NCBI GenBank assembly: GCA_026984555.1
Contig: JALSRY010000674.1
Location: 1-7,946 of the forward strand
DNA: 7,946 nucleotides
DNA from: Phycisphaerae bacterium
Lineage (GTDB): Bacteria; Planctomycetota; Phycisphaerae; UBA1845; Fen-1342
Reading direction: 5' to 3'
Shown here: piece by piece, positions 1-6,381 of the stretch
Layout: the number at the start of each line of letters is the position of its first letter
Position numbering within the stretch: position 1 is the stretch's first letter
Position numbers and translations under genes: made by a program
The notes under the pieces: generated by a model
The model's database searches: none
The model's input: only the letters and a program-made list of their open reading frames with translations
Told to the model about the DNA's origin: nothing

Positions 1-483
1 CCGGACGGCTTGGCCGCCGGTCGCCGAACGAACGCCCACGGCGTCGATCTGAATCGCAATTTTCCGGCTCGGAACTGGCGCCCCGGCCCCAGCCACGGCC
101 CGTTCGCCGGCAGCGAGCCCGAGACGCAAGCCCTCATCCGCGCGGTCAAGATGATCCACCCCAGCCGCATCGTCTCGATCCACTCGATCGCGCGCGGCCG
201 GCACTGCGACAATTATGATGGCCCGGCCCGCGAAATCGCGTTGCGCATGGCACGGCACAACGGCTACCCCGTCCGCGACACGATGGGATACCCCACGCCG
301 GGAAGCTTCGGGAGCTGGGCGGGGCGTGATATGGGGCTCCCGGTCATCACGCTCGAGCTGCCGCGCGACCTCGACGCCGCCCAATGCTGGCGTGAAAACG
401 CGGGCGCTCTGTTGGCCTTCATCGGATCGCCGGGGGACATCGCCGGCATCGGCGTCGACCGGATCGACACGACCGCCAAATAG
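1..483 (+). CDS. M14 zinc carboxypeptidase, MpaA-like murein peptide amidase (C-terminal part)
   Basis: The frame is open from base 1, so the gene begins upstream; 160 codons and the TAG stop are present. The first residues read PDGLAAGRRTNAHGVDLNRN, followed by FP. This is the M14 block that holds the substrate-binding Asn-Arg pair (N18-R19 in window numbering). A later IVSIHS gives the third zinc ligand (H61), and TPGSFGSWAG then VITLELP gives the catalytic Glu (E119). The SWAG...ITLELP block is typical of MpaA-type enzymes, which in Escherichia coli cut the bond between D-Glu and meso-diaminopimelate in murein tripeptide. The HxxE zinc motif lies off the left edge. MpaA proteins are about 240-280 residues, so roughly the first third is missing. 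The family call is secure; the exact substrate is inferred. No export signal can be judged. Confidence 0.88.
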   Translation, partial: PDGLAAGRRTNAHGVDLNRNFPARNWRPGPSHGPFAGSEPETQALIRAVKMIHPSRIVSIHSIARGRHCDNYDGPAREIALRMARHNGYPVRDTMGYPTPGSFGSWAGRDMGLPVITLELPRDLDAAQCWRENAGALLAFIGSPGDIAGIGVDRIDTTAK

Positions 484-484
484 C

Positions 485-560
485 AACGCGCGTGCGCGTT
501 CCAGCACCCCACCGACTCTTACCACGGCGTGACCGCGGATCCGGGCGGTAATCGCCCCGG
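485..560 (+). terminator. possible hairpins after the M14 gene (weak terminator candidate)
   Basis: Directly after the stop, AACGCG (485-490) and CGCGTT (495-500) form a 6-base stem with a CGTG loop. A second hairpin has GGGCG (543-547) and CGCCC (553-557) around GTAAT, and can be extended with a one-base bulge. Neither is followed by a T-run, so these do not look like standard intrinsic terminators. They separate the peptidase gene from the next promoter. Confidence 0.25.
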
Positions 561-631
561 CTAACCCCTTGTGCAACCGCAACACGCGCGCCCCGCTCGC
601 GCGATTCGACGCATGGACGCGACTCGCTGGG

Positions 632-659
632 TTGCCGCTCTCGCCCGTTGCGGCATAAT
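632..659 (+). promoter_or_regulatory. sigma70-like promoter for the Topo VI A gene
   Basis: TTGCCG at 632-637 (4 of 6 matches to TTGACA) is followed after 16 bases by CATAAT at 654-659 (5 of 6 matches to TATAAT). The predicted transcription start is near base 666, giving a leader of about 35 bases before the GTG at 701. Its placement in a 217-base gap after the peptidase suggests that the topoisomerase gene is transcribed independently. Confidence 0.5.
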
Positions 660-687
660 CGCGAGCGAGGATCAGACGGGGGCCTGT

Positions 688-695
688 GGAGGAAG
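688..695 (+). promoter_or_regulatory. ribosome binding site deciding the Topo VI A start
   Basis: GGAGGAAG at 688-695 is a strong Shine-Dalgarno, 5 bases before GTG at 701. An in-frame GTG at 686 would overlap this site and has no good ribosome site of its own, so 701 is the preferred start. Confidence 0.7.
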
Positions 696-700
696 CGACC

Positions 701-1903
701 GTGGCGAAGGCCAAGACCGGAGCAACGAAATCCGCCAAGGCGTCGACAAAAACCGCCACGCGCCGGCGTGCGCCGCGGCGCGATCGTGCCGCCGCCGGCA
801 AGCGAATCATCGAGCTTGCGCGCAGCGTCGTCGAACAAGTGCATCAGCGTGAAGACCCTCACGTGGAGATCCCCTCACGCACACTTTCCAACGTGCGTTT
901 CAACGAAAAGAAGGGCATCATCGAGCTGCTTGACGGCAAACAGCGCCGGGCGTTTTTCTCTCTGCTGGGTCGGCGAAAAGGCGAGGGAAGCCAAGCCAAG
1001 AAGTTCATGCAGACGATTCGCGTCGCCGAGGTCTGCAAAATGCTGATCGACGCCGGCGACTCGACCAGCATCCGTGACCTGTTCTACAACCTGAAAGTGC
1101 CGATCAAGTCCGCCGACGGCAAGGCCAAAGAGCTGATCTTCGCCGAGCAAAGCGAGTCCGATCCGATCATCGAGGATATCGAGGTCGCCGTCGCCGCCCT
1201 GCGCGAAGAGCTGGGCGTCCACGCTGAAACCAAAGGCGCGATGGTCGGCCCCATGACGATCGTGGACAACGGCGACACGATCAACCTCTCGGCGATGGGC
1301 TCCGGCGGCTGGGCCGTCCCCAGCATCGTCGAGCCCGACGTGATCCAGTTCAAGAAGACCGCCGCCAAGTACGTCCTGCTGATCGAAAAAGGCGCCGTCT
1401 GGCAGAGATTCAACAAGGACCGCTACTGGGAAAAGAACAAGTGCATGATTATCCACGGCGGGGGCCAGCCGCCGCGCGGCGTCAGGCGGCTGATGTTCCG
1501 AATGCACCACGAGTTGGGCCTGCCCGTGTACGTGCTGGTCGATAACGACCCGTGGGGGTACTACATCTACAGCGTGCTCAAGCAGGGCTCGATCAACCTG
1601 GCGTTCGAGAGCCAGCGGATGGCGATCCCCGCGGCGCGTTTCATCGGCATGAGCAGCTTCGACGCCGAGCGGTTCGACATCCCCGCGCACGTGGCGATGC
1701 CGCTGACGCCGGAGGACCGCCGGCGGGCGAAGGAAATCCGCAAGTATCCGTGGTTCGCCAAGCGGGCGTGGCAGCGCGAGATCAAGTACATGGAAGCGAT
1801 CGGCAAGAAGCTCGAGCTCGAAGCGCTGAGCAACAAGCACTTCAGCTTCATTACGGAGGAATACTTGCCGCGGAAACTGAAGGACAAGCGATGGTTGGAC
1901 TGA
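701..1903 (+). CDS. top6A: DNA topoisomerase VI subunit A (Spo11-like type IIB topoisomerase)
   Basis: The protein has 400 residues, in the usual range for Top6A (Methanocaldococcus jannaschii 369) plus a short tail. Residues 2-35 form a basic tail (13 Lys/Arg, 1 Asp). The winged-helix (CAP-like) domain follows and carries the active-site Tyr in TSIRDLFYNLK (Y129, codon at 1085). The Toprim domain has its Glu in LLIEKGAVW (E229) and the DxD metal site in VLVDNDPWGYYIYS (D281, D283). All catalytic residues are intact. In known systems two A and two B subunits form a heterotetramer that cuts both DNA strands with 2-base overhangs and passes a duplex; subunit B supplies the GHKL ATPase. Here no B gene flanks it: upstream is an M14 peptidase and downstream a GH18 gene. 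The GTG start at 701 is chosen for its Shine-Dalgarno. It could act with a distant subunit B or alone as a nuclease-like paralogue; the sequence cannot say. Confidence 0.93.
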   Translation: MAKAKTGATKSAKASTKTATRRRAPRRDRAAAGKRIIELARSVVEQVHQREDPHVEIPSRTLSNVRFNEKKGIIELLDGKQRRAFFSLLGRRKGEGSQAKKFMQTIRVAEVCKMLIDAGDSTSIRDLFYNLKVPIKSADGKAKELIFAEQSESDPIIEDIEVAVAALREELGVHAETKGAMVGPMTIVDNGDTINLSAMGSGGWAVPSIVEPDVIQFKKTAAKYVLLIEKGAVWQRFNKDRYWEKNKCMIIHGGGQPPRGVRRLMFRMHHELGLPVYVLVDNDPWGYYIYSVLKQGSINLAFESQRMAIPAARFIGMSSFDAERFDIPAHVAMPLTPEDRRRAKEIRKYPWFAKRAWQREIKYMEAIGKKLELEALSNKHFSFITEEYLPRKLKDKRWLD

Positions 1904-2272
1904 GGAATGGCGTCCACGAGCCCGTCAAACACTTGGTCTGCCCCAGCGACAGCTCCGCCGTCCGAGTTTTTTCGCCCGCCGGCGGGTCCGAAAATGATAC
2001 TCCCCAATTCCCGTTCAGGCCGCTCGGATCGGCGGTCCCAATGCACGCCGCTGCACACCTGCCGCTGTCGGCGACGCCGGCGCGGTGGGACATCCGGGTT
2101 CTTCCCCCACGGCCCGCGGCTCTTGCGCCGGCGGCTGGTGAGAAGTTTCTTGAAGATGCCGGTCGCACCCGCTACGCTCGATAGTAGGTAACCGCATGGG
2201 GGGATTCGAGATACACCTTTCGGCCCGTGGCCACCGGCCGGGCGGGACCGAGACGACGGCAAAGGAAACCTG
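1904..2272. other. intergenic region between Topo VI A and the GH18 gene
   Basis: There is no convincing gene in these 369 bases. Open frames crossing it give Arg/Pro-rich translations with no recognisable motif. It holds a perfect 12-base palindrome CCCGCCGGCGGG (1975-1986), flanked by TTTTTT on the left and CCGAAAA on the right. This can extend the stem if a two-base bulge is allowed, but no T-run follows the stem on either strand. A weak promoter candidate for the GH18 gene is TTGAAG (2150-2155) with TACGCT (2173-2178) 17 bases on. A GC-rich stem, GCCCG (2223-2227) with CGGGC (2239-2243), lies just before the ribosome site AAAGGAAA (2261-2268). Confidence 0.4.
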
Positions 2273-3625
2273 ATGCGCATGTGGTCGCTCATTGTGATCT
2301 GTCTGATGCTCGCCACGGTCGCGGTGGCCCAGGTCCCCGAAGAGCCGCGGACGATCCACCAGATCGAGGCGGCGTTGCACCGTGACACGCCGACATCCGC
2401 CGACCTCCTGGGCCGGCCCGGCGAACCGATCCTCCCCCTCCGGCCGCGGGCCGCGACAGCATCGCACCCGTGCGCCACCGTGTTCGGCTACCTGCCGTAC
2501 TGGTCGAGCTCGGCAAACCTCCACTACGATCTGCTGACGCACATCGCCTGCTTCTCGGTCGAGGTCAACGCCAACGGATCGCTCGGCGACGATCATGGCT
2601 GGCCGTGGACCAGCGTCATCAACACGGCGCACGCCAACGGTGTCAAGATCGTGCTGGTAGCGACCCTGTTCGACTCCAGCGATATTTACACACTTATTAC
2701 TAATTCTACCTATAAAAACAACTTTTTCGCGAACATCAAGGCCAAGATGCTCGAAGGCGCGGCCGACGGCCTGAACATCGACTTCGAAGGCGGCGGGTCG
2801 GCATGGAAGGCGCACATCAACTCGTTCATGTTCGACCTGACCAACTATCTGCACAACGAGCTGCCCGGCAGCGAAGTGACGTTCGCCGGCCCCGCCGTCA
2901 ACTGGAGCAACGAATGGGACCTGCCCGGCCTCGCGGCCAGTTGCGACGGCATCTTTATCATGGGCTATGCCTTCTGGGGTAGCTGGAGCTCCACCTCCGG
3001 CCCCAACGCCCCGCTCACCGGCGGCACCTACAACATCACCAACACCGTGCTCACGCAGTACGCCCAGGTCACCCAGAACAACCCCGAAAAACTGATCCTC
3101 GGCGTGCCCTACTATGGGCACCATTGGAAGACGACAACCTCCGATGCTCGTTCCAGCGTCACCAGCTACCTCGGCCCCACATGGTTCTACGACGACGAGC
3201 CCGCCTCGCAAACCTACGGCGTGATCTGGGAGGACCTCTCCCAAACGCCGTGGTACCGCTGGTTCGACGGAACCAATTGGAACCAGGTCTGGTTCGACAA
3301 CGCCCAGAGCCTCGGACTCAAGTACGACCTCGCGATCGACCACGATCTCCAGGGCGTCGGCATGTGGGCGCTGGGCTACGACGGCGCCCGGCCCGAGCTT
3401 TGGGACCAGTTGGCCACCCAGTTCGGCGGCTGCTCGAACGGTTGCTGCGACATGGACGGCGATGGTGATGTGGACTTCAACGACGTCAGCGCACACCTGT
3501 TTTGCCTCGGCGGCCCGGACAACACCTATGCCGAGGGCAACTTCTGCCTCGGCGGCGACACCGACGGGGACGACGACGTGGATATGCGCGACTACGCGCA
3601 GCTTCAGGTGGACTGGGGCGGATAA
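2273..3625 (+). CDS. secreted glycoside hydrolase family 18 (chitinase-fold) protein with dockerin-like C-terminus
   Basis: The protein has 450 residues. Residues 1-19 are a signal peptide (Arg at 2, hydrophobic core, AVA before Q20), so it is exported. The GH18 TIM barrel spans about 67-385. FGYLPYW marks strand 1, and DGLNIDFE (165-172) is the family signature DGxxIDxE with E172 as the acid catalyst and D170 beside it. IMGYAFWG (about 229-236) sits at strand 6, and GMWALGYDG (363-371) closes the barrel, much as in YaaH-like and chitobiase-like members. GH18 enzymes cleave beta-1,4-GlcNAc polymers by substrate assistance; chitin or peptidoglycan-related glycans are both possible. The C-terminus has two dockerin-type calcium loops, DMDGDGDVDFND (393-404) and DTDGDDDVDMRD (429-440), separated by a Cys-containing linker. 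AAAGGAAA precedes ATG 2273; ATG 2279 is an alternative. Codons 137-152 are strikingly AT-rich. It runs alone and convergent to gatB. Confidence 0.88.
   Translation: MRMWSLIVICLMLATVAVAQVPEEPRTIHQIEAALHRDTPTSADLLGRPGEPILPLRPRAATASHPCATVFGYLPYWSSSANLHYDLLTHIACFSVEVNANGSLGDDHGWPWTSVINTAHANGVKIVLVATLFDSSDIYTLITNSTYKNNFFANIKAKMLEGAADGLNIDFEGGGSAWKAHINSFMFDLTNYLHNELPGSEVTFAGPAVNWSNEWDLPGLAASCDGIFIMGYAFWGSWSSTSGPNAPLTGGTYNITNTVLTQYAQVTQNNPEKLILGVPYYGHHWKTTTSDARSSVTSYLGPTWFYDDEPASQTYGVIWEDLSQTPWYRWFDGTNWNQVWFDNAQSLGLKYDLAIDHDLQGVGMWALGYDGARPELWDQLATQFGGCSNGCCDMDGDGDVDFNDVSAHLFCLGGPDNTYAEGNFCLGGDTDGDDDVDMRDYAQLQVDWGG
3443..3622 (+). other. dockerin-like calcium-loop module of the GH18 protein
   Basis: Two copies of a DxDGDxDVDxxD loop occupy residues 393-404 and 429-440, with Cys at 391, 392, and in the linker (HLFCLGG and FCLGG). 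In clostridia such modules bind cohesins of a cellulosome. In planctomycete-like genomes similar short tails are frequent on secreted proteins without an obvious cellulosome, so a surface-attachment or calcium-stabilising role is only inferred. Confidence 0.75.
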
Positions 3626-3769
3626 CGTCGAGAGCCGGCATGGCAAGTCCCTGCCACCCCACCCACAGCGACGGGGATCGCGGGAGTGCCGGCCCCGGCG
3701 TAAGGACTGGCCAAGCGCATCCCGCCGCCAAAGCGGGCAAGGGTTCCCGGGCATGCCGGTCATGCGCCG
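3626..3769. repeat. convergent intergenic gap with nested inverted repeats
   Basis: The gap lies between the 3' ends of the GH18 gene (+) and gatB (-). CCGGCATG (3635-3642) and CATGCCGG (3752-3759) are exact inverted repeats about 110 bases apart and enclose most of the gap. Inside are a TGGCA/TGCCA stem with loop AGTCCC (3641-3656) and a CCCGC/GCGGG stem with loop CGCCAAA (3721-3737). No T-run follows. They may act as a shared, bidirectional transcript end, or may be a dispersed extragenic repeat. Confidence 0.4.
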
Positions 3770-5329
3770 CTACTCGTCGGCGTGCAGCTTTTCGTCGATC
3801 AGCCTCCCGGCGATCTTCGGGTCGGCCTTGCCGCCGGACGTTTTCATGACCTGCCCCAACAGAAACCCGCGCGCGGGCTTGCGCTTCTTGGGGTTGCGCC
3901 GGGCATCGCGGACCGCCTGTGGATGGGCGGCGAACACTCGATCCACCCAGTGCTGAATCTCGCCGACGTCCGAGCTTTGCAGCAGTCGCAGCTTTTCCGC
4001 CAGCCGAACGGGGTCGAGGTCCGGCGAATCCACCGGGTCTCGGAGTGTGTCGCAATGGCCCGGCGCGGGCCGCGGCGTAGCCGCTGGTCGTGATGCGAGC
4101 AGTTCATCGACCCGCTGGACCATCGCGTGGGCAATCTGACGGGCGGCGGTGGTGCTGATCTTGCCGTCGCCCACGAGGTTGGCCAACTCGGCCATCCGCC
4201 GGGCCGTGAGGCCAAGCCCGGCGATGGTGGTATGCCGCTCGTTGGCGAACCGAGCCCAGAACCCGAGGAAGTGCTTGCCGAGGATCTCCTTGTGGCCGCC
4301 CGCTTCGGCCGCCGCATCGAGGAGGTCGGCCGTCATGCGGCAATCGACCAGCGCGGGCGCGTCGCGTGGTGGCAGCTTGTATTCGCTGATGAATCGCTCC
4401 GTGCGGGGGATCGGGAGCTCGGGCAGTTGCCCGCGGCGGTACTCGACGTGCTCGGCGCTGGTGGTAAGTGGGACGAGGTCGGGATCGGGGAAATAGCGGT
4501 AATCGTAAGCTTCTTCCTTCTCTCGCTGGGGGACGGTCACTTGGCGGTCGTCGTCCCAACCGCGGTTGGTCTTGTTTCCCGTCGCCGCCGTGACACCACT
4601 TGTACGCCACGCTTCCCGCTGGCGTTTCAGCTCGTAGGAAACCGCACCGTGCAGCGCCCGAAACGAATTGAGGTTCTTGACCTCGACGATCGGCGTACAC
4701 ACGACCTGCGCCGGCGTGCGGATGCGCAAGTTGATGTTCGGCTCGAAACGCATCTGGCCTTTTTGCATATTGGCTTCACTGACACCGAGATAACGCACGA
4801 GCCGCTGAAGCTCGACGGCGAACTGGCGTACCTGGTCGGCGCTGGAGAAGTCGGGCTCGGTGACGATCTCCAGTAGCGGCGTGCCCGCCCGGTTCAGATC
4901 GACCGCCGTGAACGGACCCAGGTCGTGCACGTTCTTGCCGGCGTCTTCCTCGAGATGGGCGCGGCGGATGCGCACCTTGAGAATGCGATGATCGCTCTTG
5001 AGCTCGATGTACCCCCCCACGCACAGCGGCAAGTCGTACTGCGAAATCTGGTAGTTCTTGGGCAAATCGGGATAGGTGTAGCTCTTGCGGTCCCAACGGG
5101 AAACCCGCGAAATCGAACAGTTGAGCGCCAGCCCCGTCAGAATCGCGTATTCCACCGCTTGCCGGTTCATCACCGGAAGCGCCCCGGGAAGCCCCAGGCA
5201 GACCGGACACACACGCGAGTTCGGCGGCGCACCGAACTCCACCGCGCAGCCGCACCACATCTTCGACCGCGTGGCAAGCTGCACGTGCACTTCCAACCCG
5301 ATGATCGGTTCGATCAACGCTTCGGTCAC
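3770..5329 (-). CDS. gatB: aspartyl/glutamyl-tRNA(Asn/Gln) amidotransferase subunit B
   Basis: GatB is part of GatCAB, which converts Glu-tRNA(Gln) and Asp-tRNA(Asn) to the amide forms. GatB binds the tRNA and activates the carboxyl with ATP, using ammonia from GatA. The 519-residue product opens with MTEALIEPIIGLEVHVQL. It has the zinc-site cysteines C26, C28, C41 and C44 (WCGC ... CPVCLGLPG), the core block DLNRAGTPLLEIVTEPDF, and KEEAYDYRYFPDPDL. It ends in the YqeY-like tRNA-binding domain with GFLLGQVMKTSGGKADP. It is about 40 residues longer than typical, partly through a Pro/Arg/Asp-rich linker at about 412-440. The GTG start (first base 5329) is chosen because the family N-terminus begins there; the open frame upstream to 5557 lies inside the acetyltransferase gene and is spurious. 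It starts 5 bases after the GNAT stop, so the two are probably translationally coupled. gatA and gatC are not in the window. Confidence 0.95.
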   Translation of the reverse strand: MTEALIEPIIGLEVHVQLATRSKMWCGCAVEFGAPPNSRVCPVCLGLPGALPVMNRQAVEYAILTGLALNCSISRVSRWDRKSYTYPDLPKNYQISQYDLPLCVGGYIELKSDHRILKVRIRRAHLEEDAGKNVHDLGPFTAVDLNRAGTPLLEIVTEPDFSSADQVRQFAVELQRLVRYLGVSEANMQKGQMRFEPNINLRIRTPAQVVCTPIVEVKNLNSFRALHGAVSYELKRQREAWRTSGVTAATGNKTNRGWDDDRQVTVPQREKEEAYDYRYFPDPDLVPLTTSAEHVEYRRGQLPELPIPRTERFISEYKLPPRDAPALVDCRMTADLLDAAAEAGGHKEILGKHFLGFWARFANERHTTIAGLGLTARRMAELANLVGDGKISTTAARQIAHAMVQRVDELLASRPAATPRPAPGHCDTLRDPVDSPDLDPVRLAEKLRLLQSSDVGEIQHWVDRVFAAHPQAVRDARRNPKKRKPARGFLLGQVMKTSGGKADPKIAGRLIDEKLHADE

Positions 5330-5334
5330 CGTCC

Positions 5335-6162
5335 CTATTCTCCGACCTCGACGACCTCCGGCCGCGTGAAGGTCGTGATGGCGCTCGCCTCGTCGAATCC
5401 CGCCCGCTCCAGCAGCGCCAGCGCCGGCCGGTTGTCCGCAGCAGCCTGCATACATATCGGCCGCAACGACCAACGCCGGGCCGTCCCGATCGCGAAGCGC
5501 AGCAGCGCCGTCGCGACACGTTGGCGGCGGTGGTGCGGCACCACATACAAATCGCACAACCGGCCGATCGATCCGACCTGGTACACCGAAATCACGCCCA
5601 CCGGCTCGTCGCCGCGCAGCGCTACGAACGCATCGTATTGCGGATCGTCAAGTCGTTCGAGCTGAACCCGGGCGAGCTCGGCGGCAAGTTCCGCGCGCAC
5701 TGCCGGCTGGATCTCGCGGGTGCGCTGCGGCAGTTCTTCGCTTCGAGCGTGGACGACCGCGGTGTAGGCACGGCGCATGGCCCGTCCGCCGACGATGCGG
5801 AGCGTGCCTTTGGCAGCCTCCTCTCCAAGCGGAACGTCCGGCATGACGAACACGCGGCGCAGGCGGCGTCGAAACCCGAGGGGCTCGACCAACCGCGCCA
5901 CCTCATCGTCATCCTGGATCGCCGCCGGCACCCACTGGTAGCACTCGACGCCGCGGCTGTGGAAGAACGCACCGACGGTCGCCACGGGGTCGGGCGTGTC
6001 CTCGTCGAGCATCACCTCACCGATGAAATTACAGCCGGGCACATGGGGATAGGCGGGGTTCGTGTATGCGTATCCGCACGACAGGGTGGTGCGTTCGCTA
6101 ACCTGCTCGAAATACTGCTGGCTGGTTCGCCGAACGGCCGCGGTGATCGGGTCGTCTTCCAT
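5335..6162 (-). CDS. GNAT-family N-acetyltransferase, first gene of the gatB operon
   Basis: The product has 275 residues. The C-terminal half (about 121-265) is a GNAT domain, which transfers acetyl from acetyl-CoA to an amine. It shows [18 protein letters not shown] (strand 3-4 region), [19 protein letters not shown] (motif A, about 203-221) and [13 protein letters not shown] (motif B). In motif A the usual first Gly of R/QxxGxG/A is Arg (R215, codon CGT), a possible weakening of CoA binding. The N-terminal half (1-112) has the layout of a degenerate second GNAT ([15 protein letters not shown] ... [10 protein letters not shown] ... VFVM), as in tandem GNATs. The substrate is unknown; the gatB link hints at translation but does not prove it. 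The ATG at 6162 is chosen because codons upstream are promoter sequence and translate to Arg/Pro-rich noise. There is no Shine-Dalgarno before it. Confidence 0.85.
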   Translation of the reverse strand: MEDDPITAAVRRTSQQYFEQVSERTTLSCGYAYTNPAYPHVPGCNFIGEVMLDEDTPDPVATVGAFFHSRGVECYQWVPAAIQDDDEVARLVEPLGFRRRLRRVFVMPDVPLGEEAAKGTLRIVGGRAMRRAYTAVVHARSEELPQRTREIQPAVRAELAAELARVQLERLDDPQYDAFVALRGDEPVGVISVYQVGSIGRLCDLYVVPHHRRQRVATALLRFAIGTARRWSLRPICMQAAADNRPALALLERAGFDEASAITTFTRPEVVEVGE

Positions 6163-6169
6163 GAGCGAG

Positions 6170-6197
6170 ATTATAGCCGGTGGTGAAAAGTTCACAG
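6170..6197 (-). promoter_or_regulatory. promoter of the GNAT-gatB operon, likely leaderless
   Basis: On the minus strand a perfect TATAAT (6175-6170) lies 7 bases before the ATG at 6162. A partial -35, CTGTGA (6197-6192), sits 16 bases further up. The expected start of transcription is 6163-6162, at or one base before the ATG. The 7 bases between box and ATG (CTCGCTC) contain no ribosome site, which fits a leaderless message. Confidence 0.55.
6183..6195. promoter_or_regulatory. palindromic operator candidate at the GNAT-gatB promoter
   Basis: GTGAA-AAG-TTCAC is a perfect 5-3-5 inverted repeat lying between and over the -35 and -10 elements of the minus-strand promoter. The half-site TTCACA (6191-6196) recurs at 6211-6216, exactly 20 bases away, about two helical turns. 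A repressor site is plausible; the regulator is unknown. Confidence 0.35.
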
Positions 6198-6360
6198 GGT
6201 TGCGTGTTTTTTCACACTCGCCGCGTCGGCCCGTGTGGCTGGAACGCCGCCGGGTGCGGCGGGAATCGGGCCAGCCGGTGAAGGGTGGCGGTCGCTGCGG
6301 CCGAAGGGGGCCGCGGCAATTCGGCATGTCCGTACGGCCGCGCCGGCCCTGTAACATATG

Positions 6361-6376
6361 CGCACTTACGCACTTA
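6361..6376 (+). repeat. perfect tandem repeat of CGCACTTA
   Basis: Two adjacent exact copies of CGCACTTA (6361-6368 and 6369-6376) end 5 bases before the sigma54-like -24 element. This is unusual sequence for the GC-rich surroundings. It may be a regulator-binding site, though sigma54 activators usually bind further upstream. Confidence 0.45.
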
Positions 6377-6381
6377 AAAGG

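Noticed and set aside
686..700. GTG at 686 as start of Topo VI A
   Set aside because: The strong Shine-Dalgarno at 688-695 would lie inside the gene and is correctly spaced for GTG 701.
875..1840. 321-codon minus-strand frame opposite the Topo VI A gene
   Set aside because: It is a shadow of the conserved Toprim/winged-helix gene and matches no family I recognise.
1967..1995. Intrinsic terminator after the Topo VI A gene
   Set aside because: The palindrome has no free loop, and no T-run follows it on either strand; the T-run precedes it on the plus strand.
2015..3763. Very long open frame on the minus strand opposite the GH18 gene (582 codons)
   Set aside because: It is antisense to a gene with a signal peptide, intact GH18 signature and calcium loops. 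The translation is Val/Gly/Asp-rich mirror sequence of GC-rich codons with no motif.
5330..5557. N-terminal extension of GatB by 76 codons
   Set aside because: It lies wholly inside the GNAT gene in another frame. The conserved GatB N-terminus begins at the GTG at 5329.
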